DNA from: Steromphala cineraria
Lineage: Eukaryota > Mollusca > Gastropoda > Trochida > Trochidae
Direction of reading: 5' to 3'
NCBI GenBank assembly: GCA_916613615.1
Contig: OU744731.1
Coordinates: 16,188,726-16,252,725, forward strand
DNA: 64,000 nucleotides
Shown here in pieces: positions 44,001-53,130 of this stretch (within the stretch, counting starts at the first letter, position 1; each line of letters opens with the position of its first letter). The notes beneath the pieces are model-generated. The model saw only the letters and a list, made by a program, of their open reading frames with translations. It was not told the DNA's origin and did not search any database. Both the position numbers and the translations under genes were made by a program.

Positions 44001-47000
44001 TAGTTTTACAGGTATTTATAAAACACATGGTATTGGAACTGGAACCTGATACAAACTAGATTAGCGTTTGCGGGATACCGCAAAAGCAGAGCAGCCCCGG
44101 AACTTTGGGTTTCGCCTTACCCTGTTCCGCCTTTTACAGGCCTCACCAAATTGGGAATTTTCTCGTGACCTTGACCTTTGACACTCAAGGTCACACAATC
44201 AATGAACACATTTCATTGAGTATAACATTATTGTAATGAAATAAAGTGTTAAAAATACAATTAATCCATTTTCTCCATATATGTTGACCGTTCTGTGACC
44301 TTGACCTTCGACAGTTAGTACCCAAAACTTTTTGAAAATGTTGAACTTCTCAAGAGATAATATATACAAAATCTAAACTTCATAGCACAAAAACTTTTCA
44401 AGTTATTGTGTTTACAAGGAATTGCAATAACTCATATCTCATGACCTTGACCTTTGACCTTCAAGGTCACACAATAATTGAACACTTTTTATTGAGTATA
44501 ACAATCATGTATTGATTAAAAGTGATCATAGTTAAAATTAAGCATTTTCGCTAAACCATGCTTAAGTCATGACCTTGCTGTGACCTTGACCTTTGACAGA
44601 TTGTAGCCGAAACCTTTTCGAAAAATTTTACTTTTCCAAGGATGATATATACCAAGTTAGAGCTTCATAGCACAAAAACTTTTCAAGTTACCGTGTTTAC
44701 AAAGAATTTTGTGGTGATTTTATAACTCGTGACCTTGACCTTTGAACTTGAAAGTGAACATGTCATAATGATTCCCTGGAAGTATTAACATTTAGACATG
44801 TTCATGAGTTCTGAAAAGCTAAATGGGATAAAGTTATACCCCAATTTAGTGCATTTTGTAATAACTCATATCTCATGACCTTGACCTTTGACCTTCAAGG
44901 TCACACAATCATTGAACACTTTTTTTTGAGTATAACAATCATGTATTGATTAAAAGTGTTCATAGTTAAAATAAAGCATTTTCGCTAAAACATGAATACG
45001 TCATGACCTTGCTGTGACCTTGACCTTTGACGGATTGTAGCCAAAACCTTTTCAAATTTTTTTACTTTTCCAAGGATGATATATACCAAGTTAGAGCTTC
45101 ATAGCACAAAAACTTTTCAAGTTATCGCGTTTACAAGGAATTCTTAGTGTGAATACATAGCTCGTGACCTTGACCTTTGACCTTGAAAGTGAACGTGTCA
45201 AAATCGTTCCCCCGAGGTATGAGGAGTAAGGTATGAATAAGAGTTCTGGAAAGCTTAGGGGAAAAAAGTTATAGCTAGTAGTACGAGTGCGGCGGCGGCG
45301 GCGGCGGACGCGGCGGCGGCGGCGGCGATGGAAACTTCACAAAAACTGATAGCAGCCCCGTCCTTAGACGGGGCTGCTAAATACCTCTATTATTAACTTA
45401 TCACGTAGATTGTTGTACACAAAAGCTGATTCTTGACTTGTTTAAATTGTTATTTGTAAAAAGTATTGCTATTATTAGAATACAAGTATACTTTTCATAA
45501 AGACAATTTATATACTTTCCATAAAGTCCATTATGTTCTATTTATCAATTAGGTCATGATTACTATGCAATATACAAGCAAGCAGGCCTGCTAGCCCCAG
45601 ATCCTTAAGGAGAGTGTAGCAATTTGTATATTTGGCTTTGTGTACGTATATTTGTAGAAGCACCCTAGTGTGCTGAGCATGTAAACCTGAACTCTGGCTA
45701 AGCCCTTATGTGTGGTATTAAAAGACTTGACGGGAGAGAACATGAATTGTTGTGAAAAATATATATTATTTCACAAAATATAGTTAGCTTATGTCCTAAA
45801 TTGATGTTGTGTCAAGAAGAACTTCTGTTAGATATAGAAATGGCCGTTAAAAATATGAGTAAAACCCAGGAACTGGAACCTGATGCAAAATAACTCTTTC
45901 CACATCAACTTATCATGTAGATTGCTAAACACAAAGCTTATTGTTGACAAATTTTGTGTAAGTTGTTTTTCTTAGAAAGAACATTTCACTGTCATGAGAA
46001 TACAAGCCTAATTTCCATAACTCTTATTGCATACACATGGCAATATAGCATAATGCTCTACCATATCAATTGGGTCAGGTTGATTATGCAACAGACTAGC
46101 AGCTGAGACTGTGATGCTAGCAGCCTGTATTGGGATGTGTATTAGAAATTAATGCATAGTGGACTCAGCAGGAATATCTGAACTCTGGTTGACCCCTTTT
46201 GTGTGGTATTTAAAGGAAAATAAGGCAGATACCATTGTTTAAAATTCAACATGATGTTTTGGGTTTTTGCAGCTAGTTGCCATAAATATTTTAAACAAAT
46301 TAATTAATTATGTTTGTCTTTCATCTTAATGTTTTAGAAACACTTAAAAATATAGAACAACTTGCATGACTATCTTAAATATTCCATATTCAAGATAATA
46401 TTATGATTAGTAAGTTCAAATTAGAGAATTTATATGGTGCGAGTGATCACTTGATGAAAGCTTAAAATACAGTAATAATGATGTGTCATCTGCAGCTGAA
46501 AAGTCAATATGGCTGCTATCGCGGCCATCTTGGATTCTCAGAACTGAAACGTCTACCTTTGTGGGAGGAATCACTATAGGTATAACATACTACAATATGA
46601 AAATGATATCTAGATTGGTTTAGGAGGAGTCATTTTCATGAAATCTAATTGAAAATTCAATATGGCTGCCATGACGGCCATATTGGATTCTCAAAACTGA
46701 AACGTCTACCTTTCTGTGCGGAATCACCATAGTTATAACATACTACAATTTCAGAATGATATCTAGATTGGTTTAGAAAGAGTAGTCTTTTCATGAAATC
46801 TAATTGAAAATTCAATATGGCTGCCATAGTGGCCATCTTGAATTCTCAAAACTGAAACGTCTACCTTTCTGTGAGGAATCACCATGGGTATAACATACTA
46901 CAATTTCAGAATGATATCTGCATTCGTTTAGGAGGAGTAATCTTTTTCCTGAAATCTAATTGAAAATTCAATATGACTGCCATGGCGGCCATCTTGGATT

Positions 47001-47895
47001 CTCAAAACTGAAACGTCTACCTTTCTGTGAGGAATCACCATGGGTATAACATACTACAATTTCAGAATGATATCTGGATTCGTTTAGGAGGAGTAGTCTT
47101 TTTCCTGAAATCTAATTGAAAATTCAATATGGCTGCCATGGCGGCCATCTTGGATTCTCAAAACTGAAACGTCTACCTTTCTGTGAGGAATCACCATGGG
47201 TATAACATACTACAATTTCAGAATGATATCTGGATTCGTTTAGGAGGAGTAGTCTTTTTCCTGAAAGTTTACGGACGGACGGACGGACGGACGGACGACG
47301 GACGAAGCGCCATGACATAAGCTCACATTTACTTTGTAAAGGTGAGCTAAAAAACATAATACAATAATAATTGGTTTATAAGACCAAACAACTCTATCTA
47401 ATCTTAAATTGAACACGATTCATTCGCTTATCTTATCATGGTTTTGAAAGAAAAATAACTTTTTCTAATACACTAAAGGTTCAAAATTTTCCTCTTTATC
47501 TAACTAGACTAAATCCAAATGAAACGTCCCCTCTATATTTGATTCTCGATAGAACAAAAAATATATCAAAACAATATTTTTGTACCTTAACCACTGCATT
47601 TGGTGCGTTTAAGCGATGTGTTTCTTCAGATAGCGACTTGGCATATATAAGAATGGTGTCATTTTTTAATTATCTTTCGTGAATTTTGATGTGTGTGAAA
47701 AAACAAAAGGGGACCTTTCTTTTGGATTTTAGTTTATTTAATATTAAAACTATTATTACACAAACACTATCATTCAAATGGAACAAAGAACCCATAAACA
47801 GGTTTTCTAATTGCCATTCAGTAAATCATACACAATCATAAATACTCATAAAGTGGACACGTCAGAATGAGTACAAACCTATGTAGAAAGCCCAT
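28986..47895 (-). CDS. ERGIC1: ERGIC1, endoplasmic reticulum-Golgi intermediate compartment protein 1, complete
   Basis: ERGIC1 is a membrane protein cycling between ER and Golgi, related to yeast Erv41/Erv46 cargo receptors. Nine exons (47895-47879, 41007-40873, 35869-35778, 34810-34683, 32783-32670, 31716-31662, 31398-31298, 30440-30318 and 29093-28986) join in phase to 873 nt, which is 290 residues and equals the usual vertebrate length. Hallmarks are LDIYRKVPKDLTQPT, a first membrane span, the luminal sequon NIT, IGLDIQDDMGRHEVGF, PGNFHVSTHS, QPPNPDMTHIVHKL, THDYILRVVPTVYE, PAIWFRYDLSPITV, then VCAIVGGTFTVAGILDS as the second span with tail KKAELGKLS. ERGIC3 is excluded by length and tail. 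Introns host most of the repeats at 30.9-47.3 kb. Confidence 0.95.
30318..30440 (-). CDS. ERGIC1: ERGIC1 coding exon 8
   Basis: The acceptor is cccgcag and the donor ACA|GTGAGT, 41 codons. It encodes AAVPAIWFRYDLSPITV then RYKEKSKPFYTFLTT, entering the second membrane span. Confidence 0.94.
30896..31237. mobile_element. MITE family 'GGGGCAGTAGCAC', copy 2, intact TTAA flanks
   Basis: TTAA at 30892-30895 and 31238-31241 flank terminal repeats aggggcagtagcacgttttt and aaaaacgtgctactgcccct. 342 bp, non-coding, in an ERGIC1 intron. Best preserved of four copies (8839, 30896, 50024 and about 62707). Confidence 0.9.
31298..31398 (-). CDS. ERGIC1: ERGIC1 coding exon 7
   Basis: The acceptor is cttgcag and the donor CGG|GTGAGC. 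It encodes LATHDYILRVVPTVYESL then SGTQRYPYQYTYSYR. Confidence 0.92.
31662..31716 (-). CDS. ERGIC1: ERGIC1 coding exon 6
   Basis: The acceptor is gttacag and the donor AAAAT|GTGAGT. It encodes NVKGSFNSLENVDKSAAK, matching the NIHGAFN-type segment of the family. Confidence 0.88.
32299..32363. mobile_element. Tiny TTAA-flanked inverted-repeat element, 65 bp
   Basis: TTAA precedes agggacaag and TTAA follows ctgtccct. The terminal repeat agggaca/tgtccct is only 7 bp. It may be a deletion derivative of a TTAA element or chance, but the flank and palindrome together resemble the larger TTAA elements here. It lies in an ERGIC1 intron. Confidence 0.45.
32670..32783 (-). CDS. ERGIC1: ERGIC1 coding exon 5
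   Basis: The acceptor is gttaacag and the donor AAG|GTAAGG, 38 codons in phase 0. It encodes IPGNFHVSTHSSSAQPPN then PDMTHIVHKLRFG. Confidence 0.94.
32884..33705. mobile_element. Second copy of the 151 bp array element, four units
   Basis: It has the same left flank (acaagtatttgtcacaaagg), the same unit spacing of 151 bp (33056, 33207, 33358 and 33509) and the same right end (gggacggacg, then the cccccgc...gcggggg hairpin) as 26299-27422, but four units instead of six. It lies in an ERGIC1 intron. Confidence 0.9.
33888..34000. repeat. Paired short hairpins
   Basis: gggcattct-cca-agaatgccc and gggctttc-tcta-ggaaagccc follow each other, separated by 'gaagaatgcccagggctttc'-type repeats, with ggataaa and tttatc outside. 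Structured, non-coding, in an ERGIC1 intron. Confidence 0.65.
34118..34194 (-). repeat. tRNA-like sequence, possible SINE head (Leu-like)
   Basis: The minus strand reads gcctttatagccgagttgtc, then aaggcgcc, a loop region tttagta, and gagttcgaaacc. This gives A-box- and B-box-like segments in tRNA order, with a long variable part as in Leu/Ser tRNAs. Acceptor ends pair poorly, so a functional tRNA is unlikely; a tRNA-derived repeat is more probable. Confidence 0.4.
34418..34556. repeat. Hairpin/foldback element in ERGIC1 intron
   Basis: The arms start gatcaaaacc and end ggttttgatc. Inner arms ggtgttgttt/aacaacacc, gataatgtaagccc/gggcttacattatc and gggaaattgg/ccaatttccc follow around a GC-rich centre. 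It has the same plan as 1675-1822 and 18309-18437. Confidence 0.8.
34683..34810 (-). CDS. ERGIC1: ERGIC1 coding exon 4
   Basis: The acceptor is gctgacag and the donor AAG|GTTTGT. It encodes IGLDIQDDMGRHEVGFKD through GVGCRFESFFLINK. Confidence 0.93.
35778..35869 (-). CDS. ERGIC1: ERGIC1 coding exon 3
   Basis: The acceptor is gttgcag and the donor AAAT|GTGAGT. It encodes ISELSVEDPVQHSEKIPV then FINITLLKMDCK, with a luminal N-glycosylation sequon. Confidence 0.9.
36225..39175. mobile_element. Array element, about 18 units of about 145 bp, each with a GGGTCA cruciform
   Basis: The phrase tgtgacccctgtg recurs about every 145-146 bp from 36461 to about 38936. Each unit holds gtgacccctgtgaccc-tatttg-ggggtcacagggtcac, a near-perfect inverted repeat. 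The left end tagctcatcagg is the reverse complement of the right end cctgatgagcta. The right end carries a GGAC-type tract (39078-39130) and a ggact-ttc-agtcc hairpin. It lies in an ERGIC1 intron; repeated 60-codon frames are artefacts. Confidence 0.92.
39628..40250. mobile_element. 623 bp element with long terminal inverted repeats and 9 bp target duplication
   Basis: Terminal repeats (ctctccccacagaggcaact and further, about 55 bp) are inverted at the two ends. AGCAATCCC flanks both sides (39619-39627 and 40251-40259). A 9 bp duplication with long terminal repeats is usual for Mutator-like elements; the assignment is inferred. It lies in an ERGIC1 intron. Confidence 0.85.
40873..41007 (-). 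CDS. ERGIC1: ERGIC1 coding exon 2
   Basis: The acceptor is gttccag and the donor GATGT|GTGAGT. It encodes LDIYRKVPKDLTQPTSTG followed by a hydrophobic span (ACISVCSILFITFLF). Confidence 0.93.
41299..41695. repeat. Degenerate minisatellite, about 30 bp unit
   Basis: Variants of 'agatctgtggtttgagtgca' and 'gaaagcaaaaatctgtgg' repeat throughout, with uneven spacing near 30 bp. The minus-strand 136-codon frame here is compositional and unsupported. Confidence 0.75.
43077..43093 (+). repeat. Seventeen-base G run in a G-rich tract
   Basis: An uninterrupted run of G within a 100 bp purine-rich stretch (43020-43130), capable of forming G-quadruplex structure. It may be length-variable or an assembly-limited site. 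Confidence 0.85.
44066..45380. mobile_element. Nested element with TGACCTTGACC units and CGG tract
   Basis: The left end has agcagccccgg (44090). The right end is agcagccccgtc-ctta-gacggggctgct, a perfect 12 bp hairpin. Internal degenerate units (about 0.3-0.4 kb) carry 'tgaccttgacctttgacctt' at about 44452 and 44876, and the shorter 'tgaccttgacctttga' elsewhere. A CGG-rich run lies at 45289-45330. It interrupts a sequence whose uninterrupted counterpart is at 45880-45910. Confidence 0.82.
47879..47895 (-). CDS. ERGIC1: ERGIC1 coding exon 1 (17 coding bases)
   Basis: ATG at 47895 in a near-ideal context (ccaccATGG) encodes MGFLH plus AG at donor AG|GTTTGT. The phase (2) fits the downstream exon and restores Arg. 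It replaces the MPFDFR-type start of vertebrates. A TATA-like box lies about 145 bp upstream. Very short, so less certain than the other exons. Confidence 0.65.
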
Positions 47896-48037
47896 GGTGG
47901 TATATCCAATGTATCACACGATCACTGAGCAGTATGCCACGTTAACACGCTATCCATTACACACATCATCCACCAGAGATTGTCTGTGGTGTTGTATATG
48001 TACCCAGCTGTCAATCAAAGCCCTCTGGCAATAACAG

Positions 48038-48047
48038 TATTTATAGA
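48038..48047 (-). promoter_or_regulatory. ERGIC1: TATA-like box upstream of ERGIC1
   Basis: The minus strand reads ctataaatac about 143 bp before the proposed ERGIC1 ATG. A start site about 30 bp downstream would give a 5' UTR of about 110 nt. It fits exon 1 but is a sequence match only. Confidence 0.4.
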
Positions 48048-48741
48048 TGGATCGCAACACTCCGATTCATTATCTTCAGAAGCTATTTCTCTTGGTTTAT
48101 ACCCCTAGGATGGTACCCCTTAGGGCCTTGTAGGAAACATTCATTCATCTTTGAAGAATGATAAAGAAAACAGTCTTTCATATATTGTCAAGTTCATTTG
48201 GGATTTTAAAGAAAAACTGAACAAAAATAGTTTTCATTTGAATATTTTGAAATTGCAAATAACTAATTTGTAGCATACAAACCCTATTGTGAATTTTCAG
48301 TCTTATCAAAGCATTTTCAAAATGATATTTGTGAAAACAGGATGTTACAGTGGTTTCATCACTGTGAAATGTTCATTGTTAGTCCTTACGTCCACATTTA
48401 TTTAAACAGCATTTTATTTCCATAAAACATATATACAAAATACACAACATTCAGAATATATATACAATAGGGAAAAAGGATTAGCAAACAGGCAGCAAAT
48501 GCCTATATAAATGCTTCTCCTACGTACACATGACCTTGTTTTGTCAAATCAGCAGGTAGTCTGAGGTAGATGGTGATTTTGGGACAAGGACAAGAACATT
48601 TTTTATGGTTTCAGTGTGCGCCAGTTCAAACTAACATATCAAGCCTTTTTTGTGTAATGAACTGTTTGAGTCATGTTCTAGAAGTTGATGGTATAACAAC
48701 TTCTTTTTTATATACAGTTTTCATATTTATAAGGATTCATA

Positions 48742-48776
48742 AAAATAAAGAAGTTGTTCATCCATAGAATTTGCCT
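48742..48776 (+). repeat. Solo fragment of the Penelope-like element end
   Basis: 'aataaagaagttgttcatcc' plus ata matches the reverse complement of the stretch at about 58853-58875 next to the retroelement. Only about 25-35 bp are clear. Confidence 0.5.
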
Positions 48777-49675
48777 TGTCTTCCCTTATTCAGATGTTGA
48801 CAACTTTATTCCATTAGCCAAGAAAAACAGTTATATGAACTTTTAAAATGTAACTCATTTCTGAACAGGTCAACAACTTTCATGAAATGTTCATAAAACT
48901 CAATTGGAAGATTCATAAAGTTAAGAAGTTATTCAAACTTTCAACACATCCTAAGGATAAAAACCTATTGGTTGCAATCAAGGTAATTAAAGGGTCGTTT
49001 AAAGGTCCTTCATGTAAGATGATGTCATGCAGGATAACATTTACACTTCAAGAGATAACTGTGCATAAATGCATCTCCTATATCACTAGATTTATCTAAG
49101 ATAAATATGGTTTGCACTAGATTTATGTGAGATCATTTATATATGGTTTGCCCTTATCAGGGATTTATTGGCATTATCATTATAGAAAGAATATACGGTT
49201 GATAACATAAATTATCAAGTAGTCAACTGGGTCAGTTGAATCTAAAGATAAGCATGTAGGTGTATTTGGCTAGTTTGAATACGTCATACTAGAAACAGAC
49301 TACTCAAACTCAAATTGTTACTTCCTTGATAAGGCTTATTTCAATTCGATCATAACAACATTGATACTAAAAATACGCCCGGGATGGAGTTAAGGGCGTT
49401 TGAGGGCTATTACCATTTAAGTGGGCAAAGACAATAAGGATACGCAGTATTATCAGTATTGGTATATTGCAATACAGAAACAACATGATACGAATCACTA
49501 CACAGTACTGCAAGTACCCAATATATTAAGCGTTTGCAATTGTCCAAATAACACACCTGAATAAAACACAATCTTAAGGAAAGTTCTTAATAAAGTGTGA
49601 GGTTGTGTTGTGAAAATAGCTCAAATATGTACAGTTTTCAGGTCATAAACAGTGTTAGAAAAATAATTTGAACAA

Positions 49676-49950
49676 GATGTGTTTGTGAAACACGAATGCC
49701 CCTGGATGCATCCTGCTCGCTGTGTCAAGGTCAAGGTCACAAGTTCAAATGTCATGGTGTCATCTGAAAGGTCTCATCACAAGGGATCCATATGTCAAGT
49801 ATCAAAGACCTAGCTCTGACCAATCAAAAGTTATGACCAAGGTTAAAGTTTTTGTGGACAAACGGACAGGCGGACGGAAGGACGGACAGGTGAAAAACAA
49901 TATACCCCCGGAATCTCCGATTCGGGGGCATGATAATGTAAGAAGTCCAA
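49676..49950. mobile_element. Short single-unit element with GGAC tract and terminal hairpin
   Basis: The left end gaatgcccctgg resembles the reverse complement of the right arm. The interior has tcaaggtcaaggtcac. The right part has ggacaggcggacggaaggac, then cccccggaatctccgattcggggg, a GC hairpin. A minimal version of the architecture at 26.3, 32.9, 36.2, 42.3 and 44.1 kb. Confidence 0.75.
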
Positions 49951-50023
49951 TGTCTGTGTTTCAAACTCAAAATGAGCCAAAAAGATAACCATATGTTTTC
50001 TTGCCCCACATGAATAACATTAA

Positions 50024-50371
50024 AGAGCTTGTAGCACATTTTAGGGGGAGTATAAGGTAATGTCAGGAAAATGAAAATAAATGCTTCCAATATAAAGTCA
50101 ATGTATTTAAACTAAATGAAGTAGTAACAAAACAAATATATTTTGTAAAGTTCAGCCATGTGGTTCCTTTTGCCTTACAGAAAACAAATTAAAGGTGTTC
50201 ATACAAAAATGGCTCCCAGTGGACTTTATGTGAATCTGTATAATTTGTTTTCTGACAATGGATGACTGGTTTGTGTAATGAGATTATGACAATATCAAAA
50301 TAATACATTTAACAATAACACTGTGAATAATTCAAACCAAAAAATGTTCAAAAAATGTGCTACTGTCCCAA
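50024..50371. mobile_element. MITE family 'GGGGCAGTAGCAC', copy 3, inverted
   Basis: TTAA precedes agagcttgtagcacatttta, and the right end is aaatgtgctactgtccc. The interior in reverse orientation (agtataaggtaatgtcagga, gtgttcatacaaaaatggc) matches copies 1 and 2. Confidence 0.8.
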
Positions 50372-51994
50372 AAAGACTCTAAAGAGCAAAGTAGATGACT
50401 TATGTAAACAGTTACAAATGTAACACTTCAGTCAATAAACATCAGACATTAAAACAATATACATACAAGATTTTACAACTTAGCCGTATGTGAATGTGTA
50501 GAGAAATAAGGAAAACAGTCTTTATGACTGTTAAAGCTGTTTATGGCTGTTTCTGTTGGATTTATAGGGGATAGTCAAATGTTAATGTCTCTATGCACAT
50601 TTAGCCCTGGGCAAGGAAATCCAAGATTTATTCATCCACAGCATGGGTTGGCTTTGATTTGAAGATAATACTATACTATTTAACATTTTAATAATCTAAG
50701 AAGACATCTAATATATATATGTTGTCTATGAAATTGATTTCTATTTGAAATTATTTTAGTATACATGACTTTGTAACATAAGACAAGTTTATAAAAGCAC
50801 ACTTTGAAACCTAATACAGAAATTGTAATAAGGATTTACAGATAAACTACAGATTGATACATGCTGAAAAAAAAAGCTGCTTACTGTTTTATAGAGGTGT
50901 GACAGTGAAAATATAGATTTTTCATGATACGATACATGACTTAACACGATACACATCTCGATACACTATTTCAAGGTTTTTGACAAGATAAAACATGAAT
51001 TTTTCATAAATTCTCTCATCTTTAGGCGAAATAAAACATTCAAAAGTCAACGATATGTAACAGATGACAGAGAATGTATCATGATACGAGTATAGTCAGA
51101 TTAAGTTTCACAATTCACAAATACCACTAAATATCGTCACACCTCTACTGTTTTAAATATATTTCTGTACTGCTCTAAAATTGGCCCACATGGCTTGTGT
51201 GATTTAGAGATAGTATTTTAGGCTCTAAAAGGCTTGTTAAAATTTAAGATTGGCTACCTTGATTTTTCAAACCACAAGCGCCTGCCTGCTTGTAGGATCT
51301 AAAACATATTTTGAACATCGTTTGGCAAAGGTCAAATGAAGGCTCTCATTATCATCATACATTATTTTGTCATGATTCAACAGCTGTTTCATAGATAGGA
51401 AATTAACAGATATTGATCCTCAATTTAAACAATGAGCAAGTGTCTGCATACCTTGTTCAAACTAACTATTCACAAGATAATATGGTGATCATATTTCTAA
51501 GCTAACCGTAAAACTGTATTCATGTAGCTGAGAATGATTATTATTAGTATTACTAAGTTTGATACCACTGATACCAATCAAAAGTAGCAATTACGTAAAA
51601 TAAAGATAATTCCATAAGCAGCCCAAGATCAATCATGCCAAATTTACTGGTAAACATTATTTTAGAAATATTCTTCAAACTTAAATCATAACAGAACATA
51701 TGCTTTCCTAGAATATTAAGTGTTAAGAATGTTAAGCTGAAAGGAAAAGATTTACTCGATAAACTTTGTTAATGTTTTCTTGAAGACAGAACAAACGGAA
51801 ATAAAATTTTGATGGAATGTCCACCTCCAACTCTTAGCATTTTATGAGAAGACACTCATATTTTAGAGACCAAACTAAGATTAAAGACAATATAGTTTAT
51901 CTATACTTCTAAGATCAAACATTAGATAAGTCATGTAATTCAAGAAGGCCTTCTGTAAATGTATACAATAAAGTTCAATCCCTTTTATGTACAG
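50372..51994. other. Intergenic AT-rich DNA, no feature seen
   Basis: No frame with recognisable protein content and no strong repeat structure found by reading. Confidence 0.5.
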
Positions 51995-52281
51995 TACCAT
52001 ATTTCCTCTAATAAGCGCCGGGGCTCCAATAAGCACTGGGCCTCATTGGTAGTTTAGAAAATAAGCGCAGGGCCTCTTATATGCACCGGGTCTCTAATAA
52101 GCGCTAGATCCCAATCATTAGATAAATGCTCCCTCAGTAAAGAAATTACAGGTATTCATTGTAAAAGACGGCTTAAAACAAACTTCAATTTTCTATGCAA
52201 GAAAAAAGAGCGGGGTCTCCAATAAGCGCCGAGGGTAAAGGGGTGCTGAAAAAATAAGCGCTTATTAGAGGAATTATGATA
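51995..52281. mobile_element. MITE-like element with 'taataagcgc' terminal repeats
   Basis: The left end taccatatttcctctaataa (then gcgcc) is matched in reverse by the right end ttattagaggaattatgata, preceded by gcgc. The phrase ataagcgc recurs internally. About 287 bp, non-coding. Confidence 0.75.
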
Positions 52282-52768
52282 CGTCATAAAATACAACAGA
52301 CTTATTGAACTGAAAAAATTCTACTTTCCCCCTTCATTATGACTTCTTAATCCATAGTGATGACGTCACCATATTGTGTTAAAGAGTTGATTCTTTTTTA
52401 AGAATCTACTGCTCTTTGACTATCCTGACTGTGAGGGGTGTTAGGGATTTTCATTTTTTTTATAAACATAGAATACATTTGGTGTCATAGATTCGTGAAA
52501 ATAATCAACTCGCCCAACCACAAACAAAAATTATTTGTTTTCATTTTTGGAAATATCTTCGATCCTTAAATTTACAAGTAGACAATTTATTTTGGTTTTC
52601 ATAATAAATTATTTATCACATAATCATATGAAAATTTAGCTATATCAATTTAGTTGATTCAAGTCATAAATTTTACTTAAAATTTTACTTAAAATAATAA
52701 GAGTACCAGGGTATGTCAGTTTTGTGCCACCTGGCTCAAGTCATTTATCAATATTCCTAACCTGTGGA

Positions 52769-52838
52769 CTTACATATATATATACATGTATATTGAAAAG
52801 AAACTTACATATATATATACATGTATATTGAAAAGAAA
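52769..52838. repeat. 34 bp tandem duplication
   Basis: 'cttacatatatatatacatg' followed by tatattgaaaagaaa occurs twice in succession, exactly 34 bp apart. Confidence 0.85.
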
Positions 52839-53130
52839 CCATTGCCTCCTTAATAGACCGTTTAAAAATAATAGGTGTAATTAAGGAAATACGCATCTGG
52901 CTGATAATTGATATATTATTATATCTAGTACGAGTATCTAAAATACTATCAACCATCATGTATATATATATATATTTTAAATAAGGAGAGTTGGTTTGTT
53001 TCTCGTCAAAAACTATTATGAAAATCTTTTTCAGCTGAGCGCTAAAGGTTTTTAAGAGTTACCGTATTTCCTTAATTACACCTATTATTTTTAAACGGTC
53101 TATTAAGGAGGCAATGGTTTCTTTTCAAGG
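52826..53130. repeat. Inverted repeat pair of about 70 bp, part of a rearranged junction
   Basis: 52826-52893 is the reverse complement of about 53063-53130 ('accattgcctccttaataga' versus 'tctattaaggaggcaatggt'). The next 65 bp (52893-52956) is a direct copy of 53764-53829. Confidence 0.85.

Larger units (their letters stand above)
42320..47348. mobile_element. Large composite element, 155 bp units at the right, interrupted by a nested insertion
   Basis: The left end agctcacctta is matched by the right end aaggtgagct. Right units (46664, 46819, 46974 and 47130) repeat at 155-156 bp and contain ggctgccatggcggccatct. Degenerate units lie at 42350-43950. A larger unit of about 0.5 kb appears twice (45380 and 45890, 'aacttatcatgtagattg'). 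The right end has GGAC repeats (47269-47310) and an agctcac...gtgagct hairpin. The segment 44066-45380 is a separate inserted element. It lies in ERGIC1 intron 1. Confidence 0.8.
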
